Assembly (NCBI RefSeq): GCF_051859565.1
Contig: NZ_JBHYFK010000008.1
Coordinates: 1-64,000 of the forward strand
Direction of reading: 5' to 3'
DNA length: 64,000 nt
From: Glycocaulis sp051859565
Lineage (GTDB): Bacteria > Pseudomonadota > Alphaproteobacteria > Caulobacterales > Maricaulaceae
Shown here: piece after piece, positions 53,364 through 61,727 of the stretch
How the letters are laid out: every line of letters begins with the position of its first letter
How positions within the stretch are numbered: position 1 is the first letter of the stretch
Program-made: the position numbers and the translations under genes
The notes under the pieces: model-generated
What the model saw: the letters and a program-made list of their open reading frames with translations, nothing else
Databases searched by the model: none
What the model was told of the DNA's origin: nothing

Positions 53364-54590
53364 ATGAGTATTCTTTCAATGCTCGCCCAATACCGGGACT
53401 CGCTCAAAGGGGCGAGCCATCTGGAGACCACCCAGCTCCAGCTGATCAATCTTGACCTGTTCAAGACCCGTTATCAGGAGCGCTGGCCCAAGGTGCGCTC
53501 GCGCATTTTCGATACGTGCGAACAGTTTATCTCAAGCCGTATCGGACCTGGCGATGCGCTTTTGCGGGCCAAAAACGGCTTTGTGATCCTGCCGGGGCCT
53601 GACCGCGTCGAAACAGCAGAGTCTTTTACCGCCCGGCTCGAACTTGAGCTGAAAGCCTTCTTTCTGGGCACCGATTACCTGAAGGAGCTTGGGCTGGAGG
53701 CCCAAACGGTGAACCTTGCCGTGGCAGACCTGTTTGGCAAGGAAGCGCCGGAGTCTGGCGACGAAACATCTGGCAAGGGGCCGTGCGAAGACGGAGCCGT
53801 GGCTGATCAGCCAGTGCCCGGTCCTTTGACGTTTTCCCCGTTCTCGCTCAGCTTTGAACCGTTCTGGGCAAGTGCTACCGGCTTTGTTGCCCTCCACAGG
53901 GTCCGGGCCGTGGGGCGCATGGACGCTACCGGGCCGGTTGTCCGCGATCACCTTCTTTGTCCGGCAGAGGGTGGCGGGGCGCTGCGCCTCGCATTCGACC
54001 GGGCTGTCCTGGAGAAGACGGCCTGCGCGCTGGCAGCCTGTCCTGTGCCCGGCATTGTTGCTGTGCCGGTCCATTTCGACACCCTCGCGACCGTCAAGTT
54101 CCGCCTGCCTTACATGAAGTCTTTCGAGGTACTCGGCGAGGCCATCCGCGCCCGGCTGATGCTGCGCATAGCGAATATGCCGATGGACGCGCCTGCCGGT
54201 CTCATCACCGAGGTTACGCGCTTTGCCCGCGTGCTGACCCGGCGCGTCATGGTTCAGGCCGACCAAGCCGGGGTGAGGCTGGATCGGTTCGATGACGCAG
54301 TGGTTGATATCATGGCCATGTCTGCCCCGCTGCCTGCCCAGTTCGAGCGGCGGCGCGCGGTTCTGGAGCGGGTGAATGAGCGGCTGTGCCGCGCGGGGCG
54401 TATGCTGGCCATGGAGAAGTGTGACACGCCGCAGCAACTGGCCATCGCGCATGCGATGAAGCCGGCCTATCTCGGTGGCCTCGCGGTGGCACCGGAAACG
54501 CCCATCCTGACCGCGCCCTACCGTATGGCGCTCAAACTGCCGCGCGCAGCCGAACGGGAAGCCGAGCCATGTGCCGGCTTCCCGTTCTGA
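53364..54590 (+). CDS. Degenerate GGDEF-EAL-like protein
   Basis: 408 residues, soluble. Residues about 20-110 follow a GGDEF fold outline (LQLINLDLFKTRY, GPGDALLRAKNGFVILPG), but the GGDEF signature itself is replaced by AKNGF. Residues about 165-395 follow an EAL outline, with LSFEPFWASATGFVALHRVRA at the start and MEKCDTPQQLAIAHAMKPAYLGG where AEGVET...QG stands in true phosphodiesterases; E-A-L and the metal ligands are missing. It should not make or cleave c-di-GMP but may bind it or act as a protein scaffold. It is inverted between sucD and sucA. Confidence 0.6.
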   Translation: MSILSMLAQYRDSLKGASHLETTQLQLINLDLFKTRYQERWPKVRSRIFDTCEQFISSRIGPGDALLRAKNGFVILPGPDRVETAESFTARLELELKAFFLGTDYLKELGLEAQTVNLAVADLFGKEAPESGDETSGKGPCEDGAVADQPVPGPLTFSPFSLSFEPFWASATGFVALHRVRAVGRMDATGPVVRDHLLCPAEGGGALRLAFDRAVLEKTACALAACPVPGIVAVPVHFDTLATVKFRLPYMKSFEVLGEAIRARLMLRIANMPMDAPAGLITEVTRFARVLTRRVMVQADQAGVRLDRFDDAVVDIMAMSAPLPAQFERRRAVLERVNERLCRAGRMLAMEKCDTPQQLAIAHAMKPAYLGGLAVAPETPILTAPYRMALKLPRAAEREAEPCAGFPF

Positions 54591-54602
54591 AATGATAACG
54601 GT

Positions 54603-55511
54603 CTAACCTTTAAGCGCTTCGACCAGCGTCTTGCCGAGGCGCGCCGGGCTGTCGGAGACGACGATCCCGGCCGATTTCATCGCCTCGATCTTGCTCTCCG
54701 CATCGCCCTTGCCGCCAGCGACAATTGCGCCGGCATGGCCCATGGTCCGGCCCTTGGGCGCGGTGCGTCCGGCAATGAAGCCTGCCATCGGCTTCTTGCG
54801 GCCCTTTTTCGCTTCATCGCGAAGGAACTGGGCCGCTTCTTCTTCGGCCGCGCCGCCAATCTCGCCGATCATGATGATCGACTTGGTCTCGTCATCGGCC
54901 AGGAACATCTCCAGCACGTCAATGAACTCGGTGCCTTTCACCGGGTCCCCGCCAATGCCTACGGCCGTCGTCTGGCCAAGGCCCTCTGCGGTGGTCTGGA
55001 ACACGGCCTCATAAGTGAGCGTGCCGGAGCGCGATACCACGCCCACAGAACCCTTCTTGAAGATATTGCCCGGCATGATGCCGATCTTGCACTCTTCCGG
55101 GGTCAGCACGCCGGGGCAGTTCGGCCCCAGAAGGCGCGAGCTCGACTTTTCGAGGCGGGCTTTCACCTTGACCATGTCCATGACCGGAATGCCTTCGGTA
55201 ATGCACACGATCAGCTCGATACCGGCATCAATGGCCTCGATGATGGCAGCGCCAGCGCCCGCAGGCGGCACATAGACCACAGAGGCGGTTGCGCCGGTGC
55301 GCTCCTTGCCTTCGGCCACGGTGGAGAAGATCGGCAGCGAAGCCGCGCCGTCCAGGCCGCTGGTCCAGCTTTCGCCGCCCTTGGCCGGGTGAATGCCGCC
55401 CACCATTTTCGTACCGTAATAGGCAAGCGCCTGCTCGGTGTGGAAGGTGCCGGTCTTGCCGGTCAGGCCCTGGACGAGAACCTTCGTGTCTTTGTTTACC
55501 AGTACGGACAT
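54603..55511 (-). CDS. sucD: Succinyl-CoA synthetase alpha subunit
   Basis: 302 residues. CoA-binding Rossmann domain (LVQGLTGKTGTFHTEQAL), GPNCPG loop, and the phosphohistidine H259 in GRTMGHAGAI. With SucC it makes ATP or GTP from succinyl-CoA. It starts five bases after sucC. It is the end of a two-gene unit, because the next gene is on the other strand. Confidence 0.97.
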   Translation of the reverse strand: MSVLVNKDTKVLVQGLTGKTGTFHTEQALAYYGTKMVGGIHPAKGGESWTSGLDGAASLPIFSTVAEGKERTGATASVVYVPPAGAGAAIIEAIDAGIELIVCITEGIPVMDMVKVKARLEKSSSRLLGPNCPGVLTPEECKIGIMPGNIFKKGSVGVVSRSGTLTYEAVFQTTAEGLGQTTAVGIGGDPVKGTEFIDVLEMFLADDETKSIIMIGEIGGAAEEEAAQFLRDEAKKGRKKPMAGFIAGRTAPKGRTMGHAGAIVAGGKGDAESKIEAMKSAGIVVSDSPARLGKTLVEALKG

Positions 55512-55516
55512 GGTTC

Positions 55517-56713
55517 CTAGCCCTTCTTCACGGCAGCTACGATTTTCTGCGCGGCATCGTCGAGATCGTCGGCGGAGGTGATGTCCAGCCCGCTCTCATT
55601 GAGGATTTTCTTGCCAAGATCGACATTGGTGCCTTCAAGGCGCACCACCAGCGGCACTTTCAGGCCCACTTCCTTCACGGCTGCGACCACGCCTTCCGCG
55701 ATCACGTCGCAGCGCATGATGCCGCCAAAGATGTTCACCAGAATGCCTTTGACGTTCTTGTCGGCGGTGATGATCTTGAAGGCGTGGGTGACTTTTTCCT
55801 TTGATGCGCCGCCGCCCACGTCGAGGAAGTTGGCCGGCTCGGCGCCATAGAGCTTGATGATGTCCATCGTCGCCATGGCAAGGCCTGCGCCGTTGACCAT
55901 GCAGCCGATATTGCCGTCGAGCGCGACATAGGCGAGGTCGTATTTGGACGCCTCGATTTCCTTCTCGTCCTCTTCGGTGAGGTCGCGAAGCGCGCGAATA
56001 TCGTCGTGGCGGAAAAGCGCATTGCCGTCGAACGACACCTTGGCGTCGAGAACACGCAGATGCCCGTCCTTCATCACGATGAGCGGGTTGACCTCAAGAA
56101 GGCTCATATCCTTCTCGGTAAAGGCCCGGTAGAGGATGGGGGCAAGCGACAGCATGTCCTCGCGCGCAGCGCCTTTGAGTTCCAGCGCATCGGCGATCTT
56201 CCCGGCATCGCCAGAGGTCACGCCCGTTTCCGGGTCGATATTGATGGTGAGGATTTTTTCCGGTGTCTCTTCGGCAACCGCTTCAATATCCATGCCGCCT
56301 TCGGTGGAGACCACGAAGGCCACACGTCCGGTATCACGGTTGATGAGAAGCGAGAGGTAAAGCTCGGTCTCGATATCGGCACCGTCCTCGATATAGAGCC
56401 GGTTGACCTGTCTGCCGGCCGGGCCGGTCTGATGGGTGACGAGCGTGTTGCCGAGCATGTCTCTCGCGTGGGCAATCACTTCGTCACGGCTGAAGGCGAG
56501 GCGCACGCCGCCCTTGGCATCGCTGGGGAGTTCCTTGAACTTGCCCTTGCCCCGGCCACCGGCATGGATCTGCGACTTCACCACCCAGAGCGGCCCAGGC
56601 AGCTTGTCGGCAGCAGCGCCTGCCTCGTCGGCAGAGAAAATGGCAACGCCGTCTGCGACGGGGGCGCCAAAGGCTTTCAGGACGGCCTTGGCCTGATGCT
56701 CGTGGATGTTCAT
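55517..56713 (-). CDS. sucC: Succinyl-CoA synthetase beta subunit
   Basis: 398 residues, ATP-grasp fold: VVKSQIHAGGRGKGKFKE near the N-terminus binds nucleotide, and the C-terminal domain has MVNGAGLAMATMDIIKLYG and NIFGGIMRCDVIAEGVV. Partner of SucD. In many relatives mdh stands directly upstream; here the next upstream gene on the strand is a small membrane protein, so mdh must lie elsewhere. Confidence 0.97.
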   Translation of the reverse strand: MNIHEHQAKAVLKAFGAPVADGVAIFSADEAGAAADKLPGPLWVVKSQIHAGGRGKGKFKELPSDAKGGVRLAFSRDEVIAHARDMLGNTLVTHQTGPAGRQVNRLYIEDGADIETELYLSLLINRDTGRVAFVVSTEGGMDIEAVAEETPEKILTINIDPETGVTSGDAGKIADALELKGAAREDMLSLAPILYRAFTEKDMSLLEVNPLIVMKDGHLRVLDAKVSFDGNALFRHDDIRALRDLTEEDEKEIEASKYDLAYVALDGNIGCMVNGAGLAMATMDIIKLYGAEPANFLDVGGGASKEKVTHAFKIITADKNVKGILVNIFGGIMRCDVIAEGVVAAVKEVGLKVPLVVRLEGTNVDLGKKILNESGLDITSADDLDDAAQKIVAAVKKG

Positions 56714-56839
56714 GGGGCAGCACTCACCTAGTTACCGGGAGGAACGCACCGGCGAAGCGGCACGTCGCAGGAGAAGAGTCGCGTCGGCTTATACCATTGC
56801 CTTGCCGCAGTGCAACGCGAGGCATGTAGGCTATCGCGG

Positions 56840-57112
56840 TTACTTTCGGGTCAGGCGTAATCCCACCACGCAGGCGGCCCAGGCAATGCCGGCGCCCAGC
56901 CCTGCCACCAGAAGCGGGATAGCCAGCGGAGAGACCTCGCCCGGGCCCTGTGCCAGCATGAGGAATACGATCTGGCCGGTGAGAAGGGGGATGCCCGTGC
57001 CCACCAGAAGCCAGCCAATCCAGGTCAAAAATGCCAGGGCGTTCAGGTGCCGCCGCAGGCCGAATGCGGCGGCCACGCCCACCACCGTGCCCAGAAAAAT
57101 TGCGATCAGCAC
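56840..57112 (-). CDS. Small membrane protein coupled to MFS gene
   Basis: 90 residues with a GTG start that shares a base with the MFS stop (TAGTG). Three hydrophobic helices cover about 1-18, 26-54 and 62-85. No family recognised. The tight coupling suggests an accessory role to the transporter. Confidence 0.6.
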   Translation of the reverse strand: MLIAIFLGTVVGVAAAFGLRRHLNALAFLTWIGWLLVGTGIPLLTGQIVFLMLAQGPGEVSPLAIPLLVAGLGAGIAWAACVVGLRLTRK

Positions 57113-58371
57113 TAGATGTCCTCCGCACGCCGGGGTGCGCCCTCGGTCTCGGGCGCGTCGATCTCGGCCAGTTCGGCTGATGTTGCCATCAGGTTGATGA
57201 AGGGCTCACGTTCCTCCTCCGGCACGGCCACGCGGGCCTGCGAGCGCAGAAGCGCAAACACGCACAAGGCCAGATTGCCGGCCACGCCGACCAGGAAGAG
57301 GCCGCGGCTTGCCAGCGGGCTCTCATAGGCGAAACCGGCAATGAGCGGCCCCACCATGGATCCGGCGGCCCAGAGCAGCAGGACGCCAGAGGCGATGGCT
57401 GGCAACTCCTCCGCCTTTGCCCGGTCGGCGGCATGGGCGACGGCAACGCCGTAATAGCACAGGCTTGCCGCGCCCCAGGCGCCTGCCAGAACTGCGCCCC
57501 ATAGGAGGCCGGGCGCCGTAAAGAGGGCGAGCGCTCCCGCCATGATGGCAGCAAGGCCTGCGCTGACGGCGATGACGAGGCGGCGGTCGAGCTTGTCGGA
57601 GATGCGCCCTACTGGCCACTGGACCACCATGGAGGCGCCATAGATCACGGCCATGACAAGGGCGGCTGCGCCTGTGGCGCGGGCGGGATCAAGGCTGTCG
57701 GCCCAGATGGGCACAAAAGCCAGAAGGCCGGAATTGACCAGCCCGGCGGCAAAGGCGGCCACTGCGGCGGTTGGTGCTATGGCGAACACGCGCCAGGGCG
57801 GGGCCCGCTCGCCGTCGGGAATCGAGGGCTGGGCGCGCCTTGTGACTGTCATGGGCACCAGCGCCAGCGCCAGGAATATCCCGGCCACGATGAAGCTCTG
57901 GGTCAGTTCAAGGCCTGACAGGGCGATGATGAACGGGCCGAGGATCAATCCGGCGCGGCCCACGATCTGATACGCGGAAATGACTGCGCCGCGCCGCTGG
58001 GAAGGGGTTGCATCGGCGATCCAGCTCTCCGCGACGGCAAACAGGCCTGCGGTGCACACACCAAATCCGAACCGGGCTGCCAGCCACCAGATGACATGGG
58101 ATTCCAGCGCCAGAAGCAGTATCAGCGCAGCCGACAGCCCCGCAAAAGCGGCATAGGCGCGAATGTGGCCGATGCGGCGGATCGAGCCGGGCGCGATCCA
58201 CGCTCCGGCCATGAAGCCGGCCCCGTAAGCGGCGGCCACCAGGCCGATGGTCGATCCTGACCACCCGGCCGCCGCCATCGCCAGCGGCAGCGAGACGCCC
58301 AGCACCCCGACAGAAATCTGGAGCAGCATGGCGCCGCCAAGCACAGCACCGACATTTCTGTAAATCAGCAT
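57112..58371 (-). CDS. MFS transporter
   Basis: 419 residues with about twelve membrane helices in two halves and a central loop (RRAQPSIPDGERAP). The first-half loop motif is SIRRIGHIRAY, and WPVGRISDKLDRR is the equivalent in the second half, both typical of the major facilitator fold. The overall pattern resembles the YcaD-like group. The substrate cannot be told. It is cotranslated with the small membrane protein downstream. Confidence 0.88.
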   Translation of the reverse strand: MLIYRNVGAVLGGAMLLQISVGVLGVSLPLAMAAAGWSGSTIGLVAAAYGAGFMAGAWIAPGSIRRIGHIRAYAAFAGLSAALILLLALESHVIWWLAARFGFGVCTAGLFAVAESWIADATPSQRRGAVISAYQIVGRAGLILGPFIIALSGLELTQSFIVAGIFLALALVPMTVTRRAQPSIPDGERAPPWRVFAIAPTAAVAAFAAGLVNSGLLAFVPIWADSLDPARATGAAALVMAVIYGASMVVQWPVGRISDKLDRRLVIAVSAGLAAIMAGALALFTAPGLLWGAVLAGAWGAASLCYYGVAVAHAADRAKAEELPAIASGVLLLWAAGSMVGPLIAGFAYESPLASRGLFLVGVAGNLALCVFALLRSQARVAVPEEEREPFINLMATSAELAEIDAPETEGAPRRAEDI

Positions 58372-58475
58372 GGTTGTAGCAGTCCGGGGGCGTATGAAGC
58401 GAAAGATTGGCCAGCCAACTCATCATGCCCGCCCGTCCGGTTCAAGGCTGGGCACGCAGGGCGGCCCCTTGCAGG

Positions 58476-59096
58476 CTAGAGAAACGCCAGTGCGGGGTAG
58501 GCAATCGCGTTTGAGAGGCCATGCATCAGCCAGCCCGGCGCAATCGAGCCGCCCGCCCGCTTTTCATTGATCCATGCCATCGCCCAGCCGCCGGTGAAGC
58601 CGACGCCCGTCAGGGCCACCGCGAGGACCGGATCAAAAGCAGGCCCGCCCGGTGCCACGAATATCAGAAGGTGGATCGAGGCGAAGATCAGGGCGTGGAC
58701 TGTGTTGCCCGCACCAAAACCAAGCCAGGCGATCAGCCGCTTGGCGATCAGGCCCCGGAACACGATCTCTTCCGATCCGGACGTTTTCAGGAAGGCGATG
58801 ATAAAAATGATGACGGCGGTTTCGGGTGTCATGCCCAGCGCCTGAACCCGCCCGGTAACAGTATCCGGCCCCGCTGCGGCATCCGCCAGGCCGGGCAGCA
58901 TGAACAGGGCAATGGTCAGCGGGGCGAATATCAGCGCGGCAATCAGGGCCAGACCCATCGCCTGGACAGGCGCGCCGTAAAGACCGGAAAACTTTAGAAA
59001 CCCTGAGCGCTTGCGCGCAAATATCAGCCAGACCAGAAAGACAAGCAGCATTGCCAGCGCAATCTGGACGCCAGCATTGATCAGTTCCTGAACCAT
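58476..59096 (-). CDS. CPBP-family intramembrane metalloprotease (CAAX/Abi)
   Basis: 206 residues with about six helices. The three catalytic motifs are seen: SEEIVFRGLI (EExxxR), FASIHLLIF (FxxxH) and the C-terminal LMHGLSNA (H..N). Members cleave prenylated or other membrane proteins, or protect against bacteriocins; no target can be named. ATCCCAG before the start gives a weak ribosome site. Confidence 0.85.
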   Translation of the reverse strand: MVQELINAGVQIALAMLLVFLVWLIFARKRSGFLKFSGLYGAPVQAMGLALIAALIFAPLTIALFMLPGLADAAAGPDTVTGRVQALGMTPETAVIIFIIAFLKTSGSEEIVFRGLIAKRLIAWLGFGAGNTVHALIFASIHLLIFVAPGGPAFDPVLAVALTGVGFTGGWAMAWINEKRAGGSIAPGWLMHGLSNAIAYPALAFL

Positions 59097-59178
59097 CCCA
59101 GCCTCCCCTGTCCTTACGCAGACCGTGGACCGTCTCTGGTGCTTTGGAAAGTTAAATGCAGTACAGACTGGACGAGGC

Positions 59179-59703
59179 CTACCCCATCCGGGTCAGACGG
59201 GCAGCGCCCCAGTCGATGGAAAGCGGTCCGGCCCCGCGCAAGGCAAGATAGAGCCCCAGCGCGCCCGCGATCAGGGCAAAGCTCCATCCTTGTGGTTCGA
59301 TGGCGATGGTGAAGAAGACCGCACACAGCAATATGCCAAGTCCGGCAAACCGGGTGAGAAACCCGGCCAGCAGGATTACCGGCAGAAGCGTGCCCCACAG
59401 GACCAGCTGAAACGCCATGGCCTGGGCATCGGCCAGGCCCGTAAACCAGACCGAGGCGGCGGCCACAAGGCCGGGGTCGGGCTGGAACCAGCCCTGCCAT
59501 TCCCCCCAGTCCCGCACGGGCAAGGCGTTGGCCCTCGCCCAGCTCCACAAGGCTGCCGCCAGCCCCAGGCGGACAGCAAGGCCGATAATCGCATCAATGG
59601 GCGTGCTGCCATGCCGGCGCGGGGGCGGGCAGGGCGGACACCATGAATCCATGGGATGAGCGCCGGGCCCCGCGGCTTCGCCAGCGGCATCGGCATAAAG
59701 GCT
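59179..59703 (-). CDS. DoxX-like membrane protein
   Basis: 174 residues from the ATG at 59703 (59745 is an alternative). The N-terminal 35 residues hold CPPCPPPRRH, a possible metal or disulfide motif, followed by four helices (about 38-55, 80-98, 105-125, 128-150) with GFLTRFAGLGILLCAVFFT and FALIAGALGLYLALRGAG, the DoxX outline. DoxX proteins take part in redox and thiol homeostasis in some bacteria; here only the family is proposed. Confidence 0.65.
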   Translation of the reverse strand, partial: SLYADAAGEAAGPGAHPMDSWCPPCPPPRRHGSTPIDAIIGLAVRLGLAAALWSWARANALPVRDWGEWQGWFQPDPGLVAAASVWFTGLADAQAMAFQLVLWGTLLPVILLAGFLTRFAGLGILLCAVFFTIAIEPQGWSFALIAGALGLYLALRGAGPLSIDWGAARLTRMG

Positions 59704-59881
59704 CATAAATCGCGTGGTGCGTTGATCGCGCATCCATCCCCCCATTGGCGCCGATCATAATGCCCGGCGCGGTCAGAGCAATGAAAACCCCTCCGCGCGG
59801 CCGGCGCGAAGGGGCGGGTATGGCTTTGGCGCCACGCCGCCGCGTCTATCAAGAGGCGGCTGGGTGCATGAGCCGGCTGGG

Positions 59882-60337
59882 CTATTTGAACATGCCTTCG
59901 CGCAGATTGATGCCGTGCTCGGTCCAGGCCTTGAGGGCGCACAGCATCTGCATCCAGCCGCCACAATTGCCGTAGGAGGCCTTCAGCCCTGCGGGTGTCT
60001 GGCGCCAACCCTCCTCGCGGATGGAGACCAGCGTGCGGCCGTCCTCCAGTGCTTCGAAGCTCATCGTCACGCGCGTCTTGTAGGGTGCGTCAGGCTCGTC
60101 GGCGTCCCAGTCGAACACGATACGCTCGTTGTCGGCGACCTCCACCACATTGACGGGGAAGCTGCCTGGGAAGTCGTGAAACGACCAGTACACGACGGCG
60201 CCGGTTTCCATGCGGCCCTTCGCGCCGCCGGTCGTGAAGTATCGTGAGAGTGTCTCGGGGTTCACGATGGCCTCGAACACCTCTGATACGGGCCGGGCAA
60301 TACGCGCGCCGACCCGGAATTTCAGCTCCATTTCCAT
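59882..60337 (-). CDS. SRPBCC/AHSA1-domain protein
   Basis: 151 residues from the ATG at 60337 (60379 possible). START-like fold of the AHSA1 group: RIARPVSEVFEAIVNPETLSRYF at the start, DADEPDAPYKTRVTMSFE in the middle, and EEGW...GNCGGWMQMLCALKAWTEHG at the end. Such proteins bind small hydrophobic ligands. They are commonly encoded beside an ArsR-type repressor, as here in divergent orientation across a palindromic operator. Confidence 0.87.
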   Translation of the reverse strand: MEMELKFRVGARIARPVSEVFEAIVNPETLSRYFTTGGAKGRMETGAVVYWSFHDFPGSFPVNVVEVADNERIVFDWDADEPDAPYKTRVTMSFEALEDGRTLVSIREEGWRQTPAGLKASYGNCGGWMQMLCALKAWTEHGINLREGMFK

Positions 60338-60381
60338 ACTGCACCTGTCCTGCTTATGGGCTTGCCTTGATGGCGCCAAAT

Positions 60382-60403
60382 CATGTTATAAAATTATAAC
60401 ATG
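60382..60403. promoter_or_regulatory. Palindromic operator of the ArsR/AHSA1 pair
   Basis: Ten-base arms CATGTTATAA (60382-60391) and TTATAACATG (60394-60403) with a two-base centre, a perfect AT-rich palindrome. The right arm includes the ATG of the ArsR gene, and TATAA sequences inside it could serve as -10 elements. Repressor binding would block both divergent promoters. This is inferred from symmetry and place. Confidence 0.75.
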
Positions 60404-60730
60404 TCAAGCGCAGATAAAATGGACAGTATTTTCAAGGCTCTGGCTTCGCCAGTGCGGCGGGAATTGCTGGACTGCCTGAAGGATGATCCGCAGACCACGG
60501 GCGCGCTGTGCGAGCGCTTCCCGGTCATTGACCGCTGCACGGTGATGCAGCACCTCAAAGTGCTGGAGCGCGCTGATCTCATAATCGTCCAGCGCAAGGG
60601 GCGTGAACGCTGGAACCATATCAACCCGCTGCCCATACGCCATATCCAGGAACGCTGGATCGGACCGCATGCCGATCATGCAGTTACCGTGCTGGACCGG
60701 CTGACATCAGATCTTGAAGGCTCGTCCTAG
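60401..60730 (+). CDS. ArsR-family transcriptional repressor
   Basis: 109 residues, winged helix: MDSIFKALASPVRRELLDCL, then GALCERFPVIDRCTVMQHLKVLERADLI with the recognition helix, and the wing RKGRERWNHIN. No metal-binding CVC motif is seen, so it probably senses something other than metal. It is paired with an AHSA1-domain gene. There is no Shine-Dalgarno before the ATG at 60401; a start at ATG 60419 or a leaderless mRNA is possible. Confidence 0.9.
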   Translation: MSSADKMDSIFKALASPVRRELLDCLKDDPQTTGALCERFPVIDRCTVMQHLKVLERADLIIVQRKGRERWNHINPLPIRHIQERWIGPHADHAVTVLDRLTSDLEGSS

Positions 60731-61026
60731 CGCTTGCGCCAGAGGATGAGGGCGCACGCGCCGATCACGGCGAGAATCGCGAGAAGCTCCAGAATGGACG
60801 CGCCAAACAGGCGCGGCTCTGCCAGCGGACCCAGCCGCGCTACAAGCCCGCCGACGCCGCGCGCGGTCTCTTCACCGCGAAAGCCCGCTGCAACGGCCAG
60901 CGCTACCAGAACCAGGGCCACCAGAACCGCCAGCCGCATGGTGCCGCCCGGATCGCCGGAGGCGTTCTGGCGGGCACGCTCTGCGCGGGCGCGATGGGTG
61001 CGGGAGAGGAAAGGGCGGCGGCTCAT
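60727..61026 (-). CDS. Small membrane protein, unknown
   Basis: 99 residues. An Arg-rich N-terminus (28 residues) leads into a helix at about 30-48; a second helix fills 78-96, ending in WRKR. No family recognised; an internal ATG at residue 30 is an alternative start. It overlaps the end of the ArsR gene by four bases on the opposite strand. Confidence 0.5.
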   Translation of the reverse strand: MSRRPFLSRTHRARAERARQNASGDPGGTMRLAVLVALVLVALAVAAGFRGEETARGVGGLVARLGPLAEPRLFGASILELLAILAVIGACALILWRKR

Positions 61027-61290
61027 GACCGCAAGCTAGCATCCCTGCAGCCCGGTTCAACGCGGAAGCGCTTTTCGCCTTGTCTTGCCGGGCAGGCGAT
61101 TTTACGGCATAACAGAGTGGCACGGGCGGCCGTTTCGGCCCGGCGGAATACTGGAAGACCCCGCGTGATACAACGCCTACCCCTTCAGCCTTCCCCGCAT
61201 TGCAAGTCCGTTCGCCGCGACCGGGACGCCGGACGCGACTGAACTCTTGCGCCGGACGCGGCGCAATACTACGGGAAAGGTTACCCCGAA

Positions 61291-61503
61291 ATGACGACCG
61301 GAACTGTCAAATTCTTCAACACCACCAAAGGCTTCGGCTTCATCACCCCGGATGATGGCGGCAAGGATGTGTTCGTGCACATCACCGCTGTTCAGGCTGC
61401 CGGCCTGACGGGCCTCAACGATGGCCAGCGCGTGTCTTTCGAGACCGAGCCGGACACCCGCGGGAAAGGCCCCAAGGCGGTTGACCTGCAACTGGCCGAC
61501 TAG
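61291..61503 (+). CDS. Cold-shock protein, CspA family
   Basis: 70 residues, one OB-fold. RNP1 is KGFGFI and RNP2 is VFVHI, the nucleic-acid binding motifs. It acts as an RNA chaperone. The 264-bp upstream gap is long for a small gene and ends with a hairpin (TTGCGCC/GGCGCAA, 61247-61266) just before GGGAAAGG and the ATG; such leaders often control cold-shock genes after transcription. A very strong terminator follows. Confidence 0.95.
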   Translation: MTTGTVKFFNTTKGFGFITPDDGGKDVFVHITAVQAAGLTGLNDGQRVSFETEPDTRGKGPKAVDLQLAD

Positions 61504-61540
61504 CCGTTTGCGGTTCGCTTCCTGATCAGAAGCGTGCCAT

Positions 61541-61590
61541 GGATACAGAAAAGGCGCGGAAGGGATCCCTTCCGCGCCTTTTTGTATCCC
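61541..61590 (+). terminator. Strong terminator after the cold-shock gene
   Basis: GGCGCGGAAGGGA (61553-61565) pairs with TCCCTTCCGCGCC (61566-61578), then TTTTT. The palindrome extends outward through the A-run and T-run to GGATAC and GTATCC with one bulged base, making a near-perfect palindrome of about 49 bases. A-rich and T-rich flanks allow termination in both directions. Confidence 0.9.
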
Positions 61591-61727
61591 GCGCCGGCAT
61601 GTAATAGTATTACGGGATCACACCTTCGTGCGCTAACAGCGCGATGGCTTTAATTGTCCGCGCGCAGCGCTAGGATGCCACCCGATTTTCTGAACTCAAG
61701 CCCACTAACAATACCAAAGGTGAGGAT

